Positions 7,675 to 14,078 of a DNA stretch of 24,968 nt are shown here, in pieces (the first letter of the stretch is position 1; each line of letters starts with the position of its first letter). Position numbers and translations under genes: made by a program. The notes below the pieces were generated by a model. That model was not told the DNA's origin, ran no database searches, and saw only the letters and a program-made list of their open reading frames with translations. Origin of the DNA: Niastella sp966211305 (GTDB lineage Bacteria > Bacteroidota > Bacteroidia > Chitinophagales > Chitinophagaceae); contig CBIHPC010000063.1 of NCBI GenBank assembly GCA_966211305.1, positions 1 to 24,968 on the forward strand. The letters run 5' to 3'.

Positions 7675-8802
7675 ATGCGCAGCTTATTACCCGGTTTGCT
7701 CTTCAGTATCGCTTCTTTTACCGCTTTTGCCCAGGCCGAACCCGGTCATAACCATAAACTGGCCCGCAGCCTGCAATTTCCCGATGTGCCCGGTTATAAG
7801 GTCATGAAATGCGACCTGCACCAGCATACCGTTTTCAGCGATGGCAGCGTATGGCCCGATATCCGCGTGGCGGAAGCGTTAATGGACGGGCTCGATGCCA
7901 TTTCTCTTACTGAGCACCTCGAGTACCAGCCGCATAAGGACGATATTCCGCACCCCGACCGCAACCGTTCTTACGAACTGGCGCTCAGGGAAGCCAAAGA
8001 CCATAAACTGATCGTCATTCGCGGTTCGGAGATCACCCGGAAAATGCCGCCCGGCCACTGTAACGCCGTTTTTATCAACGACGCCAATAAAATGCTGATC
8101 AACGATTCTGTAGAAGTGTTCAGGGAAGCCAAACGGCAGAACGCATTTGTTTTCTGGAACCATCCCAACTGGGTAAAACAACGTACAGATGGCGTTGCTA
8201 CCTTAACGCCCATGCATAGGCAGCTGATCAAAGAAAAACTGCTCGACGGTATAGAGGTAGTGAACGATGTTACCTATTCCGACGAAGCCTTGCAGATAGC
8301 CCTCGACAACAACCTCACGATCATGGGTACCAGTGATATTCATAAACTGGTCGACTGGGTGTTTGATGTGCCCAAAGGCGGCCACCGGCCCATAACGCTG
8401 GTGTTTGCCAGAGAAGCTACTGCAGAATCAATTAAAGAAGGATTGATGAACCGCAAAACCGTAGTGTTCCATAACAACCTGCTGATCGGTCGTGATGAAG
8501 TGCTGGTACCGCTGATAAAGGAATCGCTGAAGATCGCCGGTGCAAAATACACCGCAAAAACTACGGTGCTGGAAGTGGTAATAGAGAATGTGACCAGCTG
8601 CGAATTTATGTTGCAGAACAGATCGAAATATACCTTTCACGGGCATGCAGATGTGATAACGTTGAAGCCCGGCGAAAAAACGACAATAATGGTTAAAACC
8701 GTCAATAAGTTAAGCACTGTTGAAATGCCGTTTGAAGTGCTTAACGCTGTGAATGCGCCGAAAAGACATCCTGTGGTGACACTGCAGGTTAATGTGAATT
8801 AA
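7675..8802 (+). CDS. Exported PHP-domain metal-dependent phosphoesterase
   Basis: From the ATG at 7675 the product has 375 residues and starts with a clear signal peptide (MRSLLPGLLF, cleavage near AQA at 19-21). The longer frame from 7531 would bury that signal behind 48 unrelated residues, so I prefer 7675. The PHP catalytic fold shows the expected metal ligands: DLHQHT (H49, H51), D56, TEH (E80, H81), GSEITR (E119), H128, NHPNW (H163) and GTSDIH (D221, H223). A C-terminal stretch from about residue 285 looks like a beta-sandwich. PHP proteins of this type hydrolyse phosphoesters or nucleotides with bound metal ions; the substrate is unknown. Export distinguishes it from cytosolic TrpH/YciV relatives. 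Confidence 0.85.
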   Translation: MRSLLPGLLFSIASFTAFAQAEPGHNHKLARSLQFPDVPGYKVMKCDLHQHTVFSDGSVWPDIRVAEALMDGLDAISLTEHLEYQPHKDDIPHPDRNRSYELALREAKDHKLIVIRGSEITRKMPPGHCNAVFINDANKMLINDSVEVFREAKRQNAFVFWNHPNWVKQRTDGVATLTPMHRQLIKEKLLDGIEVVNDVTYSDEALQIALDNNLTIMGTSDIHKLVDWVFDVPKGGHRPITLVFAREATAESIKEGLMNRKTVVFHNNLLIGRDEVLVPLIKESLKIAGAKYTAKTTVLEVVIENVTSCEFMLQNRSKYTFHGHADVITLKPGEKTTIMVKTVNKLSTVEMPFEVLNAVNAPKRHPVVTLQVNVN

Positions 8803-8891
8803 TTCAATAACAGGCAGCAAACGTGGCTCTTCTTACTTCTTATTCCAGATCTTTAAGACGAAATGGATCAAGTTTACCCCGGTTCCGATAC

Positions 8892-8921
8892 TTTGTATAA
8901 AGCTGAAATAAGTTAATTTTA
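8892..8921 (+). promoter_or_regulatory. Candidate Bacteroidota promoter for the YcaQ-like gene
   Basis: TTTG at 8892-8895 is followed after 18 bases by TAATTTTA at 8914-8921, seven of eight positions fitting the fixed-and-free TAnnTTTG pattern. A start of transcription near 8927 would coincide with the first ATG, which argues for translation from the second ATG at 8939 or for a leaderless message. Confidence 0.45.
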
Positions 8922-8926
8922 TCCCT

Positions 8927-10138
8927 ATGCCTGATACTATGAAACAGCTGATTCTTACCAGGGAAGAAGCCAGGAAGATCATCTTACATGCAGCGGGTTT
9001 ATCGCGTCCCGGTCAGTTTGGCAACGGGCGCGAGGCCGTATACAAACTCATCGACCATCTTGGCCATGTGCAGATAGATGCCAATTATACCGTAGAACGC
9101 GCACATCATCATTCAATTGCGGCACGGGTGCCCGGTTATAAACGGGAATGGCTGGAAGAACTGCAGGCCGACGGCCGCATCTTTGAATTCTTTATTTCCG
9201 ATTCGGGGTTCATTCCCATGTACGACTACCGCTATTCCCTGTGCGTAAAAGATGGTTTTGCTGCGAACCGCAAACCGGTAACGCAGGCGGAAATTAACCT
9301 GATGGAAAGAGTGCTTGACAGAATTGCGCGGGAAGGTCCGCTGATGTTAAAGGATTTCGATAATGACCGCGAAGTGGCCAGCTCGGGCTGGTGGGACTGG
9401 CGGCCATCAAAGATAGCGCTGGAAAGGTTGTACCTCGATGGCCGGTTGATGTGTACCCGCGGCAAAGACTTTCATAAGGTGTATGACCTGCCCGTGAATA
9501 TCGTTCCCAACGATATCGACACAACGAAACCAACGCCTGAGGAGTTTGCCCGGTATATCATTCGCCGTGCATTGGGTTCGCTGGGGATAGCCGGCGCCAA
9601 AGAAATGGCCTGGCGGGCACATTATGTAAAAAATAATGTAGTGAAAAAAGAACTGGGGAAAATGGCTGCGGAAGGAGCCGTGATCCCGGTTACGATAAAA
9701 GGGCTCACGATCCCCCAACAATATATTTTACCCGCTTATAAGAATAAAACGATTCAGTTGTCGGGCGATGTATTCATCCTTTCTCCATTCGATGTATTGA
9801 ATGTGTTCAGGCATCGCTTACGCGATTTCTTCGATTTCGATTACCAGGTAGAATGTTTTGTTCCTGAACCCAAACGCAAATATGGATATTTTTCATTGCC
9901 AGTACTTGCTGGCGATACTTTTGTGGCCCGTATGGACTCCAAAGCCGATCGCAAACAACGGGTATTGACCATTCACAATCTCCACTTCGAACAAGTAAAA
10001 TTGAGCAAAACGCAGATCAGTAAGATCACCGGTACCATTAAAAACTTTGCCCGTTTTAACCAGTGTATGGATGTTGAGATAAAGAAATCGAATAACAGGG
10101 AGTATATTAAAAATATAAAGCAGGGACTGGCTGAATAA
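8927..10138 (+). CDS. YcaQ/AlkX-like DNA glycosylase (HTH_42 family)
   Basis: This 403-residue protein belongs to the winged-helix DNA glycosylase family that includes E. coli YcaQ, which unhooks DNA interstrand crosslinks and removes bulky alkylated bases. The N-terminal region contains LGHVQIDANYTVERAHHHS, where Q49-I50-D51 is the Q-hydrophobic-D catalytic motif of the YcaQ branch, different from the Q-hydrophobic-Q motif of AlkZ. Further conserved phrases are the tryptophan-rich SSGWWDWRPSK and LERLYLDGRLM, both in the winged-helix portion, and LSPFDVL near residue 285. The in-frame ATG at 8939 (MKQLILTREEA) is an equally possible start given the promoter position. No DNA-repair partner lies beside it. 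The family assignment is firm; the lesion range is inferred from relatives. Confidence 0.85.
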   Translation: MPDTMKQLILTREEARKIILHAAGLSRPGQFGNGREAVYKLIDHLGHVQIDANYTVERAHHHSIAARVPGYKREWLEELQADGRIFEFFISDSGFIPMYDYRYSLCVKDGFAANRKPVTQAEINLMERVLDRIAREGPLMLKDFDNDREVASSGWWDWRPSKIALERLYLDGRLMCTRGKDFHKVYDLPVNIVPNDIDTTKPTPEEFARYIIRRALGSLGIAGAKEMAWRAHYVKNNVVKKELGKMAAEGAVIPVTIKGLTIPQQYILPAYKNKTIQLSGDVFILSPFDVLNVFRHRLRDFFDFDYQVECFVPEPKRKYGYFSLPVLAGDTFVARMDSKADRKQRVLTIHNLHFEQVKLSKTQISKITGTIKNFARFNQCMDVEIKKSNNREYIKNIKQGLAE

Positions 10139-10166
10139 AAAGCCTGCCTTCTTCACATACAAATGG

Positions 10167-10201
10167 TAATTTTGTGATGCAACATTTCAGCCTGCTGAAA
10201 T
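10167..10201 (+). promoter_or_regulatory. Candidate -7 element and leader hairpin of the CNNM-family gene
   Basis: TAATTTTG at 10167-10174 matches TAnnTTTG exactly, 49 bases before the ATG at 10223. I see no convincing -33 element. Just downstream, ATTTCAG (10184-10190) pairs with CTGAAAT (10195-10201) around CCTG. It would fall at or just after the transcription start and might be an operator or a leader stem. Confidence 0.35.
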
Positions 10202-10222
10202 TAATATGCACAACCTGGTGAT

Positions 10223-11503
10223 ATGGAAATAATGATCATACTCTTTCTGATCCTGCTAAATGGTATCTTTTCCATGAGTGAGATCGCATTGGTTTCTGCC
10301 CGAAAATTCAAACTCGAAAGCTCCGCGAAGAAAGGGAACAGCAATGCCCGCAGGGCGCTTCAACTGGCCAATAATCCCAATACCTTTTTAAGCACGGTGC
10401 AAATAGGCATTACGCTTATTGGCATCCTTACCGGTATTTTCAGTGGTGAGAAGATCGAAGATGACCTGAAAGCGGCCGTTATGGGTGTACCGGTACTGGC
10501 GCCATATGCAGAAAGTATAGCCGTCGCTATTATCGTAATTGTAGTTACCTTTTTCTCGATCGTATTCGGCGAACTGATCCCCAAACGCATAGGGCTCATG
10601 TTCCCTGAAGTCATTGCTTCCACAATGGCGCAGCCAATGACATTGATCTCCATTATAACCAAACCGTTCATCTGGCTGCTTACCAAAACCAATGATCTTT
10701 TTCTCAGCATCTTTGGGTTGAAAGACAGAAAGGATGGTATCATAAGTGAAGAAGAAATAAAGGCTATGGTGCAGGAAAGCGCTTTGGGCGGGGAAATACA
10801 GCAGATTGAACAGAATATTGTGCAGCGCGTGTTTGCTCTTGGCGACCGGAAGGTGGACGAGCTCATGACCCACCGCAGCGATCTGTTGTGTTTCAATATA
10901 ACCGATGACCTGCGTGGAATAAAAGAAAGAGCGCAGATAGAATCGCATTCCGTGTACCCGGTTTATCGTAAAACTACCGATAATCTTATTGGCATCGTTT
11001 CGGTAAAAGACATTTTCCCCAAAGAATTTAAAGGCCCTGATTTCAACCTCGCAGAGTTTCTGAAACAGCCGGTGATGGTGCCTGAATCGACACCTGCCTA
11101 TAAAGTGCTGGAAAGATTTAAGGAAAGCAAGATCCATTATGCCTTCGTGCTCGATGAATATGGTTCGGTACAGGGTATGGTAAGTATGGACGATATTCTC
11201 GATGCATTGATAGGCGATGTTACCGAATACAACCAGCAGGAATACCAAATCGTGCAGCGGGACGATAAAAGCTGGCTGGCAGACGGTGCTTATCCATTCT
11301 TTGAATTCCTTAATTTCTTCAATGTACATGAAGAGGAGTATTATGAAGGCGATTACAATACCCTGGCCGGACTAATTCTTCATCAGTTGAGCTATATACC
11401 CCGGGTAGGGGAAGTTATAAAATGGAATGATTTCGAATTCGAGATCGTGGATATGGATGGTCCGAAAATCGACAAGGTGATGATCTCACGAAAGATAATG
11501 TGA
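10223..11503 (+). CDS. CNNM/CorC-family membrane protein (DUF21, CBS pair, CorC_HlyC)
   Basis: This 426-residue inner-membrane protein has the layout of the 'hemolysin C / CorC' family, now linked mainly to divalent cation (magnesium) export. The DUF21 transmembrane domain spans residues about 1-190, including FSMSEIALVSARK near 16-28 and the conserved FGELIPKR near 115-122. Two CBS domains follow (about 213-268 and 284-335, with DEYGSVQGMVSMDDILDALIG in the second). A CorC_HlyC domain closes the protein (about 342-424, with DYNTLAGLIL and IPRVGEVI). The length is normal for the family and no key segment is missing. It is monocistronic by spacing, with its own possible promoter, and converges on the PAS gene only 39 bases away. 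Haemolytic activity should not be assumed. Confidence 0.9.
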   Translation: MEIMIILFLILLNGIFSMSEIALVSARKFKLESSAKKGNSNARRALQLANNPNTFLSTVQIGITLIGILTGIFSGEKIEDDLKAAVMGVPVLAPYAESIAVAIIVIVVTFFSIVFGELIPKRIGLMFPEVIASTMAQPMTLISIITKPFIWLLTKTNDLFLSIFGLKDRKDGIISEEEIKAMVQESALGGEIQQIEQNIVQRVFALGDRKVDELMTHRSDLLCFNITDDLRGIKERAQIESHSVYPVYRKTTDNLIGIVSVKDIFPKEFKGPDFNLAEFLKQPVMVPESTPAYKVLERFKESKIHYAFVLDEYGSVQGMVSMDDILDALIGDVTEYNQQEYQIVQRDDKSWLADGAYPFFEFLNFFNVHEEEYYEGDYNTLAGLILHQLSYIPRVGEVIKWNDFEFEIVDMDGPKIDKVMISRKIM

Positions 11504-11542
11504 CCATTGCCCGAAAATAATATCGTGTATGCCTGGTTTAGC

Positions 11543-12709
11543 TTACTTCTTTTTTTTAGGACCGGGGATGTGATTGAAAAGAATGGCCACGTGGTGTTCC
11601 TGTGGTTCGTCGATGCGGAATGCATATACATCATACCAGTGGTGCAGCTGTTTTGCTTCATGCTGGAAACGCATAGGTATACCGGTGGAGGCAACATTGC
11701 CAAAAATTTCAAACCAATGTTCTTCCGTGTCCGCCGCCAGTTCGCGCATTGTTTTACCAACAACGTTTGTTAGTCCGGTTTGCTTTTCAAAAACCGGGTT
11801 CACTTCGAGGAAAAGATAGTCCACCGGTTTTTGCGCTTTATCGAACATCACTTCAATAATGCAAAAACCCTCATCCATGGAGTTGATGATCCTTTGGTAT
11901 TTATCGGTAACGCGTTGCGCCAGCTCATCTTTTATGCGCATCATTTCCTGTTCGGCTTTCTTTTGTTCAGTGATATCATCAGCGGTTACCGCAACGCCAT
12001 CACCAATTTTAACCGCTTTAACCTTGTACCAGTTGTCGTACCCTTGAGACCCATAATAGATCTCCCATTCTGCCGGTTGGCCGGTCTCAACCACCATTAT
12101 TAAATTTTGAAGGTGTTCCGTATTGGCCATTTCGGGGTGCCTGGTTAAATATAACTGACCAGCCGGGTCTCCGCCTTCTGTTAACCGGGCCAGGGTATTT
12201 GTCAGCTGGTATTTGAAATCGATCACTTCGCCATTTTCGTTACGCACCGCTTCAATAACCGTGATCGTGTTAAGGGAAGAGTTGAACAGCGATTGCAGCA
12301 GGTTATTGCTTTTGATTATCTGCTGCTCGGCCATTTTATGAGCGGTAATGTCGCGCGAGGTCATTACAATGCCATCGTCATACTTCATGAGCGATTGGTA
12401 AAACCACTGCGTTTTGAACTGCTCGAAAGAATAGTTTTGTTCATATCGCTGGCCAACGCCTGTTTCGGTTACCTGCACCATACGGTCGAAGATGCCGGCG
12501 CGGAGAACGCCGGGGTTTTGCAGAAGCAGGCTTTTTCCGATCACATCCCCATTCTGTACCAGGGCGTTTTTGTTTTGGGCAATCCAAATAAAATCAGTGA
12601 TCTTTTCCTTATCATCCCTTACAGCCTTAAAAACCTGTACAACATCCAGTGCGCAGTCGATGACAGATTGCAGGAAAGTTTTGGCGGCATCTTTTTGTTT
12701 CGTTGCCAT
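11543..12709 (-). CDS. Stand-alone protein with three PAS domains
   Basis: This 388-residue soluble protein consists of three PAS-type sensor modules: about residues 8-125 (ending SRDITAHK), 135-251 (ending ADDITEQKK) and 268-388. A helical linker, MMRIKDELAQRV, lies before the third. PAS domains sense small molecules, redox state or light, and usually feed a histidine kinase or cyclase. Here no kinase, HAMP, GGDEF or DNA-binding output follows: the third module ends FNHIPGPKKKK and then stops. It may be the sensory partner of a separate kinase, or a product shortened in evolution. It has no signal peptide or membrane segment, so it should be cytoplasmic. Confidence 0.82.
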   Translation of the reverse strand: MATKQKDAAKTFLQSVIDCALDVVQVFKAVRDDKEKITDFIWIAQNKNALVQNGDVIGKSLLLQNPGVLRAGIFDRMVQVTETGVGQRYEQNYSFEQFKTQWFYQSLMKYDDGIVMTSRDITAHKMAEQQIIKSNNLLQSLFNSSLNTITVIEAVRNENGEVIDFKYQLTNTLARLTEGGDPAGQLYLTRHPEMANTEHLQNLIMVVETGQPAEWEIYYGSQGYDNWYKVKAVKIGDGVAVTADDITEQKKAEQEMMRIKDELAQRVTDKYQRIINSMDEGFCIIEVMFDKAQKPVDYLFLEVNPVFEKQTGLTNVVGKTMRELAADTEEHWFEIFGNVASTGIPMRFQHEAKQLHHWYDVYAFRIDEPQEHHVAILFNHIPGPKKKK

Positions 12710-12901
12710 GAAACATCATTTTAGGAAAAAAAATATTTGAGCGCTCCGGGTACGGCGAAAGAATGTAGAGATATTGGGTGTACAAGTTCAGCTGTCTTGT
12801 GTAGGATAATGCCTCTGAGGAAGGTCTTATGCAAAGTTAAGTGTTTACTATTACGCTGCAGCCATTTGAATAAAATGGTGCAGAGTTTGTTAGTTGATAG
12901 T

Positions 12902-13096
12902 ATGCAACCCGACTTTACGGCAATCGAATTACAAACATTGATTGATCTGCTGGCTGACGAAACACAGCATTATACCAGGGCTTTCATTAGTGGTAATCAG
13001 GTGGTAGCTGCTATACACAGATCTACAATCGATTCGCTGGTAGAAGAGATCAATCGCCGGCGGAACGCTGCTCAGGCGGATACACAAAAAAAATAG
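12902..13096 (+). CDS. Small hypothetical protein, 64 residues
   Basis: From the ATG at 12902 a 64-residue acidic-then-basic helical protein is encoded, beginning MQPDFTAIEL and continuing with LIDLLADETQHYT and SLVEEINRRR. The heptad-like spacing of leucines and the charged tail suggest a short helical hairpin. An in-frame ATG at 12737 would add 55 cysteine- and basic-rich residues with no coding character, so I prefer the short form; 12872 is a further possible start. It reminds me of small unnamed Chitinophagaceae proteins, but I cannot assign a function. It ends immediately before a strong hairpin. Confidence 0.55.
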   Translation: MQPDFTAIELQTLIDLLADETQHYTRAFISGNQVVAAIHRSTIDSLVEEINRRRNAAQADTQKK

Positions 13097-13099
13097 TTA

Positions 13100-13137
13100 T
13101 TCAGTTATTCAGTTGAACTTAGAACTGAATAACTGAA
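13100..13137. terminator. Bidirectional hairpin between convergent genes
   Basis: TTCAGTTATTCAGTT (13100-13114) pairs perfectly over 15 bases with AACTGAATAACTGAA (13123-13137) around an 8-base loop. It lies just after the small gene (stop at 13096) and just before the stop of the convergent GntR gene (13149). Each arm is itself a duplicated TTCAGTTA unit. There is an A-tract on the left but no long T-tract, so termination is plausible rather than certain. Confidence 0.6.
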
Positions 13138-13148
13138 CAACGCAAGAA

Positions 13149-13880
13149 CTACTCCCGCCGCGATTCAATTGTATATACAAAGCTGTCTGCCTTATAATAA
13201 CCCAGGTTATATTCGATCGGCCGCTCACCCTGGTCGAACACAAATCGTTTTCTGAACAGGATAGGGGAGCCGGGCTCTACTTCCAGTTTGCCGGCAATGA
13301 ATTTACCCGCCGCTTTCGCGCTGATCTCTTCCTTCGACAGGTTGGCTACCACCAGGTAATCCTTCTCCAGTATTTCATACAACGGACGTTTGAAATCCTC
13401 CTCACCGGTAAGGCCTACGCGTGGATGAAAGAACGATACAAAATACACGAAAGGCCCTTCCGGCCTGCCTCGCAGCCTTTCCAGCTTCAGCACTTTCTTC
13501 TGTGTGGTGATCTCGAAAAAATTAGCTACCGCCTCATCGGGGTACGCCCAGCTTACATGCAGCTCGAAATTTTTGATGGGAATGCCCCGCGCCTTCATCT
13601 CCTGCGAAAAGCTCAGCCAGTTCTTCGATTTCGAGCTCACCGACGATTCCGCCACCCTGGTGCCGATGCCTTTCTTACGTATCAACAAACCCTCATACAC
13701 CAGTTTGTTCAACGCCTGCCGAAGCGTTGTGCGTGAAATGGCCAACTCCCTGGCCAGGTCTACCTCGTTCGGCAGGAATTTCCCATCGGCATACTGCGGG
13801 TCGGCTATGAGATTACGCAATAACTCTTCGGCCTGTAAATGAAGTGGGACGTGACTCTTGTGATCGATGCGGAGCTTCAT
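13149..13880 (-). CDS. GntR/HutC-family transcriptional regulator with UTRA domain
   Basis: From the ATG at 13880 this is a 243-residue regulator of sugar-catabolic genes. An open frame to 13961 would add 27 residues and overlap the operator, so the shorter start, giving the typical MKLRIDHKSHVPLHLQ beginning, is preferred. The winged helix-turn-helix spans residues about 10-76, with LPNEVDLARELAISRTTLRQAL as recognition region and EGLLIRKKGIGT as the wing. The UTRA effector-binding domain covers about 90-240 (KNWLSFSQEMKARGI, then VYTIESRRE at the end). It is divergent from the isomerase-led operon, which marks it as the likely local regulator; the effector is probably a mannose-derived sugar phosphate by inference from context only. 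Confidence 0.9.
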   Translation of the reverse strand: MKLRIDHKSHVPLHLQAEELLRNLIADPQYADGKFLPNEVDLARELAISRTTLRQALNKLVYEGLLIRKKGIGTRVAESSVSSKSKNWLSFSQEMKARGIPIKNFELHVSWAYPDEAVANFFEITTQKKVLKLERLRGRPEGPFVYFVSFFHPRVGLTGEEDFKRPLYEILEKDYLVVANLSKEEISAKAAGKFIAGKLEVEPGSPILFRKRFVFDQGERPIEYNLGYYKADSFVYTIESRRE

Positions 13881-13909
13881 GCTGGTTAATTTTTCAATCT
13901 GAATTGGAA

Positions 13910-13917
13910 CAAAAATA
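13910..13917 (-). promoter_or_regulatory. Candidate -7 element of the GntR gene
   Basis: The minus strand reads TATTTTTG, an exact TAnnTTTG match, 30 bases upstream of the preferred ATG at 13880. The 16-bp palindrome at 13950-13965 sits just upstream of where its -33 element would be, consistent with autoregulation. Confidence 0.35.
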
Positions 13918-13949
13918 GAAAAAAGCCGGGGAAATGTTTGTATGTTTAT

Positions 13950-13965
13950 ATGTATGTACATACAT
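13950..13965. promoter_or_regulatory. Perfect 16-bp palindrome, candidate GntR operator
   Basis: ATGTATGTACATACAT is a perfect inverted repeat lying between the divergent GntR regulator and the mannoside operon. Additional TGTATG/TATGTTTATATG half-site-like text lies directly to its left (13937-13951). Regulators of the GntR/HutC type bind symmetric sites of this length, usually in their own promoter region, so this is the most likely binding site for the product of 13149-13880. Binding itself is inferred. Confidence 0.65.
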
Positions 13966-14078
13966 TTGGCATGGCCGCGGTACGGAACGGTAAGCCTGCG
14001 GGTGGTGTTTTGATAGTTAAACTTGAATTCATTAATACATTAAGAAATGTCAAATAAGCAGTAAAAAATCTGTAAACT

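Noticed and set aside
10388..11329. A 313-codon open frame on the minus strand
   Set aside because: It lies entirely antisense to the well-supported CNNM/CorC gene, is rich in histidine, phenylalanine and tyrosine, and shows no domain; it is a shadow frame.
11546..11560. Homopolymer near the end of the PAS gene as a possible frameshift hiding a kinase domain
   Set aside because: Other frames past this point read only the antisense of the CNNM gene, not a histidine kinase, so the stop appears real.
12737..12901. N-terminal extension of the small protein
   Set aside because: The 55 extra residues are cysteine- and arginine-rich with no coding character, and they overlap the expected promoter region of the PAS gene.
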